Positions 1-8,781 of a DNA stretch of 29,024 nucleotides are shown here, piece after piece; positions within the stretch are counted from its first letter, which is position 1; each line of letters starts with the position of its first letter. The stretch lies in IMG/VR virus record IMGVR_UViG_3300021964_000361, positions 1 through 29,024 of that record. One strand, written 5' to 3'. This DNA is from a virus. The notes under the pieces were generated by a model. The model did not search any database, was not told the DNA's origin, and saw only the letters and a program-made list of their open reading frames with translations. The position numbers were made by a program, and so were the translations under genes.

Positions 1-116
1 CAGATCACATGAATGAAGTGATTGAAAAACAAATTAGCGATAAAATAACACCAAAAAACGAAGAGGTAGAAATGCCATGGGCTCCAGTTGAAGAAACAAC
101 TGAAGATCCAGCTTAA
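1..116 (+). CDS. 3' end of an unidentified gene (partial)
   Basis: An open frame runs from base 3 to a TAA at 114-116 and gives about 37 residues ending in a proline/glutamate/threonine-rich tail (EETTEDPA). The start lies outside the window. An internal ATG at 9 could begin a 35-residue protein, but the frame is open to the window edge, so a longer gene is more likely. The acidic disordered-looking C-terminus gives no clue to function. It lies on the same strand as the late genes and 36 bases before the next start, so it is probably in the same transcript. Confidence 0.6.
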   Translation, partial: DHMNEVIEKQISDKITPKNEEVEMPWAPVEETTEDPA

Positions 117-152
117 TTTAATTTAATTTAATAACATTTTAATTTTAAAACC
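117..152 (+). promoter_or_regulatory. A/T-only leader with period-5 repeat
   Basis: The gap between the first two genes is almost entirely A and T and, with the preceding stop codon, contains three copies of an AATTT unit. No Shine-Dalgarno sequence precedes the next ATG. A/T-rich unstructured leaders replace Shine-Dalgarno pairing in many Bacteroidota, so this is probably a translation leader. No clear Bacteroidota -33/-7 promoter pair was found. Confidence 0.3.
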
Positions 153-422
153 ATGAGTGAAAACAAAATTACCCAAGAACAATTAGAAGAATTGCAAGGT
201 TATGTTGGAAAACTAAATAACGCTGCAACGCAAATTGGAAACCTTGAATTACAAAAGCATCAAATTAACCATGCTGCTGCTGAAGTTCAATCTGATTTAA
301 ACAAGTTCCAAGCTAAACTTGAAGAAAAGTACGGTAAAGTTCAAATCAATATCCAAGATGGAACCTATAAGCCAATCGAAGAAGAAGAAGTTGTAGGACC
401 AGAAGTATTAAAGGCAGAATAA
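153..422 (+). CDS. Small coiled-coil protein, possibly prefoldin-like
   Basis: This is an 89-residue acidic protein. Residues about 8-60 form a long predicted helical hairpin with heptad-like Leu/Ile spacing. A short beta-type segment (KVQINIQDGTY) follows, then a Glu-rich tail. A coiled coil with a short beta stretch recalls prefoldin-type small phage proteins, but no motif proves it. It opens a run of four small genes before the terminase, so a role in virion assembly or DNA packaging is plausible from position only. The start is the first ATG after an A/T leader without a Shine-Dalgarno sequence. It could equally be an unrelated regulatory or structural protein. Confidence 0.65.
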   Translation: MSENKITQEQLEELQGYVGKLNNAATQIGNLELQKHQINHAAAEVQSDLNKFQAKLEEKYGKVQINIQDGTYKPIEEEEVVGPEVLKAE

Positions 423-426
423 AATC

Positions 427-645
427 ATGTCACTGGTAAGAAAAATTAGTATAGGTAGAGATTATAAGAATGACGCTATGCATTATGCTGTAGGCCAAGA
501 AGTATATGGCGGGCATACAATATGTGACATAGTAGAAAGTGACGATAAGTTTTCTATTTATATTAAAAAAAAGAACGAAGTATTACCGTGGAAAGACTTT
601 AACAAAAACATGGCAATAGCCGTTGAATATAACTTAGAATATTAA
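427..645 (+). CDS. Conserved-looking small phage protein, unknown function
   Basis: This is a 72-residue protein with no recognised domain. Its middle (YGGHTICDIVESDDKFSIYI) alternates hydrophobic and polar residues as in a small beta barrel or sheet, and a helix-like stretch ending in VEYNLEY follows. It begins four bases after the previous stop, and its own TAA overlaps the next ATG by one base, so the three genes are probably translationally linked. There is no signal peptide, membrane segment or cysteine cluster. The only functional hint is its place among small genes just before the packaging genes. Confidence 0.65.
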   Translation: MSLVRKISIGRDYKNDAMHYAVGQEVYGGHTICDIVESDDKFSIYIKKKNEVLPWKDFNKNMAIAVEYNLEY

Positions 646-1235
646 TGCAAAGTTTATTTAACTTTATAATTAAACCTAAAAACGAAAGATACGATAATAA
701 AAAATATATTGATGGTCAAGAACTTCTACTAAATACAGAAATTTCTGATCATCAATATGTTAGTCGTGTTGGAATAGTGACAGCAACACCTAAATCAGAA
801 AAAACTGAAATACAAGTTAATGACGAGGTTATATTGCATCACAATGTTTTTAGAAGATGGTATGATGTAAGAGGTAAAGAAAGAAATAGCAGAAGCTATT
901 ATAAAGAAGATGAATACTTTGTAACCTCTGATCAAATATTTTTATACAAACAAAACGGTAAATGGCAAGCGCCTAAAGGTTTTTGTTTTGTTAAACCAAT
1001 TTTATCAAATAATATATTATTAAATGAAAAAGAAGTTCCGCTACGTGGAATCATAAAATACGTTGATAAAGAACTTAATGATATAAAAAAAGAAGATTTA
1101 GTTGGTTTTACGCCAAGCAGTGAATACGAATTTATTGTTGATGGCGAAAGATTATATAGAGTACCAACTAATTCAATATCGATTAAGTATGAACGTCAAG
1201 GAACAGAAACAGAATATAATCCAAGCTGGTTATGA
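645..1235 (+). CDS. Putative double GroES-like (co-chaperonin fold) protein
   Basis: This is a 196-residue protein. Residues about 40-100 read like a GroES barrel: RVGIVTAT, then VNDEVILHHNVF, then a Tyr/charge-rich loop, then YFVTSDQIFLYK. The same order recurs in residues about 117-185 (KGFCFVKPI, LRGIIKYVD, KEDLVGF, GERLYRVPTNSISIKYE). GroES subunits form rings that cap GroEL. Phages such as T4 carry their own version (gp31) to fold the capsid protein. Here the gene sits just upstream of the packaging and capsid genes, which fits. A typical GroES mobile loop (GGIVL type) is not evident, so binding to host GroEL is unproven. The ATG overlaps the previous stop by one base. Another small-barrel fold is possible. 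Confidence 0.5.
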   Translation: MQSLFNFIIKPKNERYDNKKYIDGQELLLNTEISDHQYVSRVGIVTATPKSEKTEIQVNDEVILHHNVFRRWYDVRGKERNSRSYYKEDEYFVTSDQIFLYKQNGKWQAPKGFCFVKPILSNNILLNEKEVPLRGIIKYVDKELNDIKKEDLVGFTPSSEYEFIVDGERLYRVPTNSISIKYERQGTETEYNPSWL

Positions 1236-1461
1236 AGCAGTCAAAGAACTCATTAAAGTTGCAAAAGAACCGATTGTTGAAACTGATGATGATGTTTCAG
1301 CCGATCGACTCAAGAACGCTGCAGCCACTAAAAAGCTCGCAATATTCGATGCATTTGAGATATTAAATAGAATCGAAATTGAAAAAGCATTATTAGAAGG
1401 CAAGAATATAGAAGAAAGAGCAGAGTCATTTAAAGGCTTTGCAGAAAGAAGATCTAAGTAA
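1189..1461 (+). CDS. Candidate small terminase subunit (by position) or terminase partner
   Basis: This frame encodes a 90-residue, almost entirely helical, charged protein. The middle (DDVSADRLKNAAATKKLAIFDA) looks like a helix-turn-helix-sized unit, and a helical C-terminus ends in FAERRSK. Gene order puts the small terminase, which binds phage DNA and guides the large subunit, directly before the large terminase gene. No specific TerS motif was recognised. The start is uncertain: the ATG at 1189 overlaps the upstream gene by 47 bases, and in-frame ATGs at 1141 and 1102 overlap it even more. Its stop shares one base with the terminase ATG (TAATG), implying coupled translation. Confidence 0.6.
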   Translation: MNVKEQKQNIIQAGYEAVKELIKVAKEPIVETDDDVSADRLKNAAATKKLAIFDAFEILNRIEIEKALLEGKNIEERAESFKGFAERRSK

Positions 1462-3680
1462 TGTACGAGCAATCATTATATCGCATTATAGAGCCTATAA
1501 AAATCAATACGATTAAAAGGCTTAATAAAGCAAAAAAGTGGAAATACGGATACGATAAGGGCCATGATGTGGTTGTTATCAGCAAGACTGGACAGATTGG
1601 TGATGTGTATAGCATACAAAATTTAAAAATAGCATTGCCTCCTACGCCGAAGAACTTAGATAAAGGAAATAATAAATGGAGTAAAATAGAATATCCAAAA
1701 GAACTTGCAAAGTTAAAAACGATATTCGATTGGAAAGATTTACCGAATGAATTTAAAAATAAGTGGAATGCATATATTGATACAGAATTTACCAAACGCG
1801 ATGAAGGTTATTGGTTCTATAACAAGGATGTTCCTACTTATATTACTGGGTCTCATTACATGTACCTGCAGTGGACTAAAATCGACGTGGGTGCTCCAGA
1901 CTTCAGGGAAGCAAACAGATTATTCTTTTTATTCTGGGAAGCTTGCAAAGCAGACGTTCGATGTTATGGAATGTGCTACCTCAAGAATAGACGGAGTGGG
2001 TTTTCATTCATGGCATCAGCAGAGACTGTTAACCAAGCTACCATCTCTTCAGACTCTAGGTTTGGGATATTATCCAAATCTGGTTCTGACGCCAAGAAAA
2101 TGTTTACAGATAAGGTCGTTCCAATATCCGTTAATTACCCATTCTTTTTTAAACCCATACAGGATGGAATGGATAGGCCTAAGACAGAACTGGCTTATCG
2201 TGTACCCGCAAGTAAGTTTACAAAGAAAAGTATACTCACGAATCAAAGGAACGAGGAACTCGCGGGATTGGACACTACCATCGACTGGAAGAACACGGGG
2301 GACAACTCCTATGATGGTGAAAAGCTTTCGCTCTTGGTCCACGATGAAGCAGGAAAATGGGAGAGGCCCGAGAACATCCTCAACAACTGGCGTGTCACGA
2401 AAACCACGTTAAGATTAGGAAGTAGAGTTATTGGTAAATGTATGATGGGTTCAACAAGTAACTCATTAGACAAAGGTGGTGAGAACTTTAAAAAATTATA
2501 CAATGACTCAGATGTTACAAAAAGAAACCGTAATGGACAGACTCGCTCAGGATTATATAGTTTGTTCATACCTATGGAATGGAACTTCGAAGGATTCATT
2601 GATACTTATGGAATACCTGTATTCAATACTCCCGAAGAGCCAATTGAAGACAACTATGGGGAATACATTGATGTCGGGGTTATCGATCACTGGGAAAACG
2701 AAGTTGAAGGTTTAAAAGGAGATCAAGACGGTTTAAATGAATTTTATCGTCAATTTCCAAGGACTGAAGAACATGCTTTCAGAGATGAAACTAAAAATAG
2801 CATATTTAATCTTGCTAAGATTTACGAACAGATCGATTTTAATGACGACGCTACAGCGGAAGTTAATATTACCACTGGATCTTTTTCGTGGCAGAACGGT
2901 GTTAAAGATACAACAGTACAATTTACACCAAATCCTAATGGAAGATTTAAAGTAAGCTGGGTGCCAAGTTTAAATTTACAAAATAATATTTTAATTAAAA
3001 ATGGATTTAAATACCCTGGTAACGAACATATGGGTGCATTTGGCTGCGATAGCTACGATATATCCGGAACTACCGACGGTAAAGGTTCTAAAGGATCTTT
3101 GCACGGACTTACTAAGTTTAGTATGGAAGATGCACCACCGAACCGGTTTTTTCTAGAGTATATAGCTAGACCACAAACCGCTGAAATGTTTTTTGAAGAT
3201 GTGTTAATGGCATTAGTGTTTTATGGAATGCCAATACTTGCGGAAAATAACAAACCTAGATTATTATATTATTTAAAGCGAAGAGGTTATAGAGGTTACT
3301 CAATGAACCGACCAGATAGAACTTGGAACAAGCTATCGACCGCTGAAAAAGAAATAGGTGGCATACCAAACTCAAGTGAGGATATAAGGCAAGCGCATGC
3401 TGCCGCAATAGAAACATATATAAATTCGCATGTTGGAATTAAATCCGATGGAACTTATGGTGATATATATTTTAATACCACATTAAATGATTGGGCTAAG
3501 TTTGATATAAACAAAAGAACAAAGTTTGATGCCGCTATAAGTTCAGGTTTAGCAATTATGGCATGTAATAGACATTTATATAGGCCACATGGCGAAAGAG
3601 AAAAATCAAAAGTTAATATTAGCTTTGCACGATACGAAAATAAAGGAACTTTATCAAAAATAATAAAAAACTATGGCTGA
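1461..3680 (+). CDS. terL: Terminase large subunit (packaging ATPase/nuclease)
   Basis: This 739-residue protein pumps DNA into the prohead and cuts concatemers. The Walker A site is deviant: K175-NRRSGFS has Phe181 where the usual lysine stands. Its lysine at the start of the loop and R178 match the arrangement known in lambda gpA (KSARVGYSK). Walker B is LLVHDE (residues 291-296) with D295/E296. The C-terminal RNase H-like nuclease has plausible acids D530 (GCDSYD), E595 (LAENN) and D690 (KFDAA). Length is at the long end for TerL. The segment around 1850-2410, coding for the ATPase core, is about 50% GC against about 30% on both sides. The next gene starts 8 bases before this stop. Confidence 0.93.
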   Translation: MYEQSLYRIIEPIKINTIKRLNKAKKWKYGYDKGHDVVVISKTGQIGDVYSIQNLKIALPPTPKNLDKGNNKWSKIEYPKELAKLKTIFDWKDLPNEFKNKWNAYIDTEFTKRDEGYWFYNKDVPTYITGSHYMYLQWTKIDVGAPDFREANRLFFLFWEACKADVRCYGMCYLKNRRSGFSFMASAETVNQATISSDSRFGILSKSGSDAKKMFTDKVVPISVNYPFFFKPIQDGMDRPKTELAYRVPASKFTKKSILTNQRNEELAGLDTTIDWKNTGDNSYDGEKLSLLVHDEAGKWERPENILNNWRVTKTTLRLGSRVIGKCMMGSTSNSLDKGGENFKKLYNDSDVTKRNRNGQTRSGLYSLFIPMEWNFEGFIDTYGIPVFNTPEEPIEDNYGEYIDVGVIDHWENEVEGLKGDQDGLNEFYRQFPRTEEHAFRDETKNSIFNLAKIYEQIDFNDDATAEVNITTGSFSWQNGVKDTTVQFTPNPNGRFKVSWVPSLNLQNNILIKNGFKYPGNEHMGAFGCDSYDISGTTDGKGSKGSLHGLTKFSMEDAPPNRFFLEYIARPQTAEMFFEDVLMALVFYGMPILAENNKPRLLYYLKRRGYRGYSMNRPDRTWNKLSTAEKEIGGIPNSSEDIRQAHAAAIETYINSHVGIKSDGTYGDIYFNTTLNDWAKFDINKRTKFDAAISSGLAIMACNRHLYRPHGEREKSKVNISFARYENKGTLSKIIKNYG

Positions 3681-6045
3681 GTCCGTTTTAAAAAGTTACT
3701 TCCCAAGCCAAACAGCTAGCGACGACGAAAAACTATCACAAGATTATGGTTTGAAAGTAGCTAGAGCTATAGAAAATGAATGGTTTAAGAAAGACAGAGG
3801 GGTCAATAGATTCTTCGTAAATCAAAACCAATATCATAAATTAAGACTATATGCGAGGGGAGAACAAAGCATACAAAAATATAAAGATGAATTATCAATT
3901 AACGGTGATTTATCATATTTAAATTTAGATTGGAAACCAGTTCCTATTATACCTAAGTTTGTAGATATAGTTGTAAATGGTATTGCAGAAAGAACATACG
4001 ATATAAAAGCATTTTCACAAGATCCTTTTGGTGTAAGTAAAAGAACGTCATATATGCAAAATATACTTGCAGACATGCGTACAAAAGAATTTACACAAGA
4101 AATAAAAGATTCGTTTGGTTTTGATTTAGGCAGTATGCCAACTGAAGAATTACCAGATAATGAAGAAGAATTGCAATTACATATGCAATTAAATTATAAA
4201 CAAGCTGTTGAAATTGCTGAAGAACAAGCAATACAAACTGTATTTAATCAAAATAGTTACGAAAATATAAAGAAAAGATTATTTTATGATTTAACGGTAT
4301 TAGGTGTTGGATGCGTTAAAAATAATTTTACACAATCAGAAGGTATTAAGATTGAATACGTAGATCCTGCGAACATAGTACATTCATATTCTGAATCACC
4401 ATACTATGACGACATATATTATATTGGTGAAATAAAAAATATAAATGTTAACGATCTTAAAATGCAATTTCCAAATCTTACAGATGAGGATTTAAAAAAG
4501 ATTACACAACAAGGGAGCCAAGATTATAACACATATAATAAATACAATACACAAGTAAACAATAAAGATAATAATTCAGTTCAGATTATGTACTTTAATT
4601 ATAAAACGTACATGAATGAAGTTTACAAAGTAAAACAAACTTCTACGGGTGCTGAAAAAATTATCAAAAAATCTGATGCGTTTATGGCTACACCTATTGA
4701 TGGTGAGTTAAGATTTGAACGTATTGCTAAAAATATTGAAGTATTATATGAAGGTGTATTTATACCGGGATCAAATATATTATTAGAATGGAAACTTGCT
4801 GATAATATGTTAAGAGAAAAAAGTGATGTTAATAAAGTTAAATTAAATTACTCATTAGTATCACCAAGAGTGTATAACGGTAGAATTGAATCATTAGTGA
4901 GCAGAGTTACAGGCTTTGCAGATATGATACAATTAACACATTTAAAAATACAACAAGTGCTTTCAAGAATGGTACCGGATGGTGTATATTTAGACGCGGA
5001 TGGATTAGCTGAAATTGATTTGGGTAATGGAACAAATTATAATCCCCAAGAAGCATTAAATATGTTTTTTCAAACAGGTTCTGTTATTGGTAGATCATTT
5101 ACAGCTGAAGGTGATATGAATCCAGGTAAAGTACCTATTCAAGAAATAAGTAATAATGCAGGTGCAAATAAATTAGCGCAATTAATTAGTACATATAACT
5201 ATTATATGCAAATGATTAGAGATGCTACTGGTTTAAATGAAGCAAGAGATGGAAGTACTCCTGATAAAAACGCGTTGGTTGGTGTACAAAAACTTGCAGC
5301 AGCAAATAGTAATACAGCAACAAGACACATATTACAAGCTGGATTATTCTTAACTGCTGAAACTGCAGAGAAAATATCTTTAAGAATATCTGATGTATTA
5401 GAATACTCACCAACAAGAGATGCATTTATTCAAAGTATTGGTGCACATAACGTTGCAACATTACAAGAATTAACTGAATTACATCTTTATGATTTTGGTA
5501 TATTTTTAGAATTAGCGCCAGACGAAGAAGAAAAACAAATATTAGAAAATAATATTCAAGTTGCAATTGGTCAACAAAACATTGATCTAGATGATGCAAT
5601 TGATATTAGGCAAATTAAAAATGTTAAACTTGCTAATCAACTTTTAAAATTAAGAAGAAAAAAGAAATTAGAAAGAGATCAAAGAATACAACAGCAAAAT
5701 ATTCAAGCGCAAGCGCAGGCAAACGCTCAAGCGCAACAAGTTGCAGCACAGGCTGAAGTGCAAAAACAACAAGCATTAACTCAAAGCAAAATTGAATTAG
5801 AGTCAGTAAAAAGTCAAATGGAAATGTCTAAACTTCAAGCTGAAAAAGAAATGAAAAAAGAATTAATGCAATTAGAATTTCAAATAAATATGCAATTACA
5901 GGGCATGGCACAACAAGCATCCACTCAGCAATTGCAAATAAAAGAAGACGCGAAAGCGCAAAAACAAACCGCTAAGCCCTTTGAATCATCGGGTAATGAT
6001 ATATTAAGTGGCGGATTTGGCTTAGGTGCATTTGAACCTAAGTAA
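3673..6045 (+). CDS. Portal protein
   Basis: This 790-residue protein should form the ring at the capsid vertex through which DNA enters and leaves. The call rests on its place between TerL and scaffold/capsid, its size (crAss-like portals are similarly long) and typical portal features. These are a conserved helical body, a stem/wing-like central part (residues about 400-560, with RDATGLNEARDGS) and a long C-terminal crown/barrel extension. From about residue 657 to 775 the sequence is Gln/Ala/Lys-rich coiled coil, with alternating CAAGCGCA-like repeats in the DNA near 5705-5745. It ends in a glycine-rich tail (SGGFGLGAFEPK). The start overlaps TerL by 8 bases. Confidence 0.88.
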   Translation: MAESVLKSYFPSQTASDDEKLSQDYGLKVARAIENEWFKKDRGVNRFFVNQNQYHKLRLYARGEQSIQKYKDELSINGDLSYLNLDWKPVPIIPKFVDIVVNGIAERTYDIKAFSQDPFGVSKRTSYMQNILADMRTKEFTQEIKDSFGFDLGSMPTEELPDNEEELQLHMQLNYKQAVEIAEEQAIQTVFNQNSYENIKKRLFYDLTVLGVGCVKNNFTQSEGIKIEYVDPANIVHSYSESPYYDDIYYIGEIKNINVNDLKMQFPNLTDEDLKKITQQGSQDYNTYNKYNTQVNNKDNNSVQIMYFNYKTYMNEVYKVKQTSTGAEKIIKKSDAFMATPIDGELRFERIAKNIEVLYEGVFIPGSNILLEWKLADNMLREKSDVNKVKLNYSLVSPRVYNGRIESLVSRVTGFADMIQLTHLKIQQVLSRMVPDGVYLDADGLAEIDLGNGTNYNPQEALNMFFQTGSVIGRSFTAEGDMNPGKVPIQEISNNAGANKLAQLISTYNYYMQMIRDATGLNEARDGSTPDKNALVGVQKLAAANSNTATRHILQAGLFLTAETAEKISLRISDVLEYSPTRDAFIQSIGAHNVATLQELTELHLYDFGIFLELAPDEEEKQILENNIQVAIGQQNIDLDDAIDIRQIKNVKLANQLLKLRRKKKLERDQRIQQQNIQAQAQANAQAQQVAAQAEVQKQQALTQSKIELESVKSQMEMSKLQAEKEMKKELMQLEFQINMQLQGMAQQASTQQLQIKEDAKAQKQTAKPFESSGNDILSGGFGLGAFEPK

Positions 6046-6076
6046 TATATAATGTATAATCATATAATATTTTATC

Positions 6077-7324
6077 ATGTCAGAAAAAGTCGAAGCAAAA
6101 GTTATAGATGCTGAAGAACCATCTATACAAGAAAAAGAAGAAATTGTACAAAAAAACGCCGGGTTTGATGAAGAATCAGGTGTGTACAAGGTGGATCTTT
6201 CAAAACCACCAGTAACTGAAGAACAACCTAAAGAAGAAACAGATGCCGTTCAAGAGCAAAGCACAGATGAGGTTCCTGTACAAGACGAACCCGAAACTAG
6301 CGAAAAAGTGGTCGAAGAAATACGGGACGAAGAACCTGCCGGAGAAAGTGATGCAGATGTGCGGGATACACAAGAAGAAATAGTATTAGAAGAGGTAACG
6401 GACGAACAAACCAACAATGACGAAACTCCAGTGATTGCAGAGCAAGAAGAGGAGCAAGTTGAGCAGGTTGAAAAAACAGAAGTTAAAGAAGAAATAGAGT
6501 ATCCTGAAAATATTCAAGACTTAGTTAAGTTTATGAATGAAACAGGTGGAACTTTAGAAGATTATGTGGCGTTAAATAAAGATTATGAGCAATTCGAGGA
6601 CATGTCTTTATTACACGAATATTACACTAAATCTAAGCCTCATTTATCAGTAGATGAAATTAACTTTTTAATAGAAGATAAATTTTCATATGACGAAGAA
6701 ATAGATGAGCCTAAAGATATAAAAAGAAAAAAATTAGCTTTTAAAGAAGAGGTTGCGCAAGCAAAAAATCATCTTGAATCACAAAAGTCTAGTTATTATA
6801 AAGAAATTAAAGCTGGATCAAGGTTAACACCTGAACAGCAAAAAGCAATGGACTTTTTCAATAGATATAATGAAGAAAGTGCAGAGCAAGAAAAAATAAC
6901 ACAATCTCAAAGAGAAGTGTTCGACAACAAAACTAAATCTTTTTTCAATAACCAATTCAAAGGTTTTGAATATAATGTTGGAGATAAAAGATATAGATTT
7001 AATGTCAAAAATGTGAACGAGGTTAAAAATACTCAAAGCGACATCAATAATTTTGTCAAGAGGTTCTTGAATGAAAAAAATGAAATGAACGACGCTGCCG
7101 GTTATCATAAGTCTTTGTTTACTGCGATGAATTCCGACGCTATCGCAAATCACTTTTATGAGCAAGGTAAAGCAGATGCTATTAAAGAGTCTGTTAAGTC
7201 TGCAAAAAACATCAAAATGGACCCTAGATCCAATCATCAAGAAATTGAAGTTGGTGGAATGAAAGCGAGAATAGTTAGTGGAGACAATTCGTCTGGTCTA
7301 AAATTAAAACTTAAAAATTATTAA
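6077..7324 (+). CDS. Capsid scaffolding protein
   Basis: This is a 415-residue, very acidic protein. Residues about 10-150 are nearly all Glu, Asp, Val, Thr, Gln and Pro and look disordered. The rest is helical (residues about 150-370), with a short C-terminal part containing a conserved-looking IEVGGMKARIVSGD and a basic end (GLKLKLKNY). A helical, charged protein between portal and major capsid protein is the normal place and composition of the scaffold. Scaffolds organise capsid subunits, often through a basic C-terminal end, and then leave the head. No protease motif is visible in it. It ends two bases before the capsid gene, so the two are co-translated. An A/T-only 31-base leader precedes it. 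Confidence 0.75.
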   Translation: MSEKVEAKVIDAEEPSIQEKEEIVQKNAGFDEESGVYKVDLSKPPVTEEQPKEETDAVQEQSTDEVPVQDEPETSEKVVEEIRDEEPAGESDADVRDTQEEIVLEEVTDEQTNNDETPVIAEQEEEQVEQVEKTEVKEEIEYPENIQDLVKFMNETGGTLEDYVALNKDYEQFEDMSLLHEYYTKSKPHLSVDEINFLIEDKFSYDEEIDEPKDIKRKKLAFKEEVAQAKNHLESQKSSYYKEIKAGSRLTPEQQKAMDFFNRYNEESAEQEKITQSQREVFDNKTKSFFNNQFKGFEYNVGDKRYRFNVKNVNEVKNTQSDINNFVKRFLNEKNEMNDAAGYHKSLFTAMNSDAIANHFYEQGKADAIKESVKSAKNIKMDPRSNHQEIEVGGMKARIVSGDNSSGLKLKLKNY

Positions 7325-7326
7325 AA

Positions 7327-8781
7327 ATGGCAAACAACAATGTAGCGTTTAGCGGCCCAGCGGCTGCTAGCATAATTAGCCCAAGTGCTGTAAAAGCAAC
7401 ACTTGCGTCTAATTACTTAAATTTCCATGGCGCAGGTGGTGCTAACTGGTCACAACAGTACTTACCTGAGCTATATGAGCAAGAAGTTGAAAGATACGGA
7501 AATAGAACTGTATCTTCCTTCTTAAGAATGGTAGGTGCTGAAATGCCTATGGCTTCTGATCAAGTTATTTGGTCTGAGCAAGGTAGATTACACTTAGCAT
7601 ACAATGGTGTTGTAGACTGTACAGATGGTTCTGTAGGTACAATCACTGGTATTGATTCAGGTGCGGCTGAGGCACACGCTGTAAGAAAAGGAGCAACTAT
7701 CGTAGCTTCTGTTACAGGTAACTCAAGTGCAGCAACTGAAGTTGTAAAATGTTATGTAACAGCTGGTATTGAAGCTTCTACATCTGCGTTAACTATCAAA
7801 CCTTACGGTGGAGCTAACTTAGAAGATATAGGATCTTTAACATCTGCAGATACAGCAGCAGTAATTAAATTCTTTGTTTATGGTTCTGAATTTAACAAAG
7901 GTACAGCTAGTATGACTGACGCTGTAGAGCCAAGCTTCAAATCTTTCACTAATAAGCCACTTATTATTAAAGATCACTATGAAGTAAATGGTTCTGACAC
8001 AGCTCAAATCGGTTGGGTAGAAGTATCAGGAGAATCTGGACAAAATGGTTACTTATGGTATTTAAAAGCTGAAGGTGACACAAGAGTAAGATATGAAGAT
8101 TATTTAGAAATGGTAATGATCGAAGCTGAAAAGAAAGACGGCGGCGATGCAGCTGTTCCTGAAGGATCTGAAGGGTTATTCTCAGCAATTGAGTCTAGAG
8201 GTATTGTGGCAACAAATCAATTTGATTCAACAACTACAGCTCCAGACAAATTACCAGAATTTGACGCATTATTAAAGGAATTAGATAAGCAAGGATCTAT
8301 CGAAGAAAACATGTTATTCTTAGACAGAGATGCTAATCTATACTTTGATGATTTACTAGCAGGGTTAAACCCAAATATTACAGGTGGTTTATCTTTCGGA
8401 GTTTTTGAAAACTCACAAGATATGGCACTTAATTTAGGTTTCTCTGGATTCAGAAGAGGTTCTTATGACTTCTACAAAACTGACTGGAAATATCTTAACG
8501 ATAAATCTACAAGAGGTTTAGTAGGTGGATTAAGCGGACTTATGATTCCAGCTGGTACATCTTCAGTGTATGACCAACAATTAGGTAAAAACGTCAGAAG
8601 ACCTTTCTTACACGTAAGATATAGAGCTTCTGAAACTGATGACAGAAGAATGAAATCTTGGATCACTGGTTCAGTAGGTGGAGCATCTACAAGTGGAGAT
8701 GACAAGATGGAAGTTCACTATCTATCAGAAAGATGTTTAGTAGTACAAGCAGCTAATAACTTTGTATTATTTAACTCTTAA
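7327..8781 (+). CDS. Major capsid protein
   Basis: This 484-residue protein probably has the HK97 fold and builds the head shell. Evidence: it follows portal and scaffold, has a size close to crAss-like capsid proteins, and has a well-mixed alpha/beta composition. The N-terminal part (residues about 35-85, with YLPELYEQEVERYGNRTV and GAEMPMASDQVIW) resembles capsid proteins of Bacteroidota phages. Residues about 97-215 are Ala/Thr/Ser/Gly-rich and may be an inserted surface domain. Its codons are the most regular and C-ending of the nearby structural genes, as expected for a highly expressed gene. The ATG is preceded by ATTAAAA rather than a Shine-Dalgarno sequence. A strong hairpin lies 15 bases after its stop. 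Confidence 0.88.
   Translation: MANNNVAFSGPAAASIISPSAVKATLASNYLNFHGAGGANWSQQYLPELYEQEVERYGNRTVSSFLRMVGAEMPMASDQVIWSEQGRLHLAYNGVVDCTDGSVGTITGIDSGAAEAHAVRKGATIVASVTGNSSAATEVVKCYVTAGIEASTSALTIKPYGGANLEDIGSLTSADTAAVIKFFVYGSEFNKGTASMTDAVEPSFKSFTNKPLIIKDHYEVNGSDTAQIGWVEVSGESGQNGYLWYLKAEGDTRVRYEDYLEMVMIEAEKKDGGDAAVPEGSEGLFSAIESRGIVATNQFDSTTTAPDKLPEFDALLKELDKQGSIEENMLFLDRDANLYFDDLLAGLNPNITGGLSFGVFENSQDMALNLGFSGFRRGSYDFYKTDWKYLNDKSTRGLVGGLSGLMIPAGTSSVYDQQLGKNVRRPFLHVRYRASETDDRRMKSWITGSVGGASTSGDDKMEVHYLSERCLVVQAANNFVLFNS

Noticed and set aside
1747-2412. 221-codon open frame on the + strand inside the terminase gene
   Set aside because: It is an alternate-frame shadow created by the GC-rich island; TerL motifs in the main frame are intact and the shadow has no recognisable protein pattern.
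5697-5760. Possible tandem DNA repeat with regulatory role
   Set aside because: The CAAGCGCA-like repeats are explained by Gln-Ala codons of the portal coiled coil.
6824-7240. 138-codon minus-strand open frame opposite the scaffold gene
   Set aside because: It is antisense to a well-supported gene, rich in Phe/Ile/Ser as expected of complementary AT-rich coding DNA, and has no spacing to other genes.
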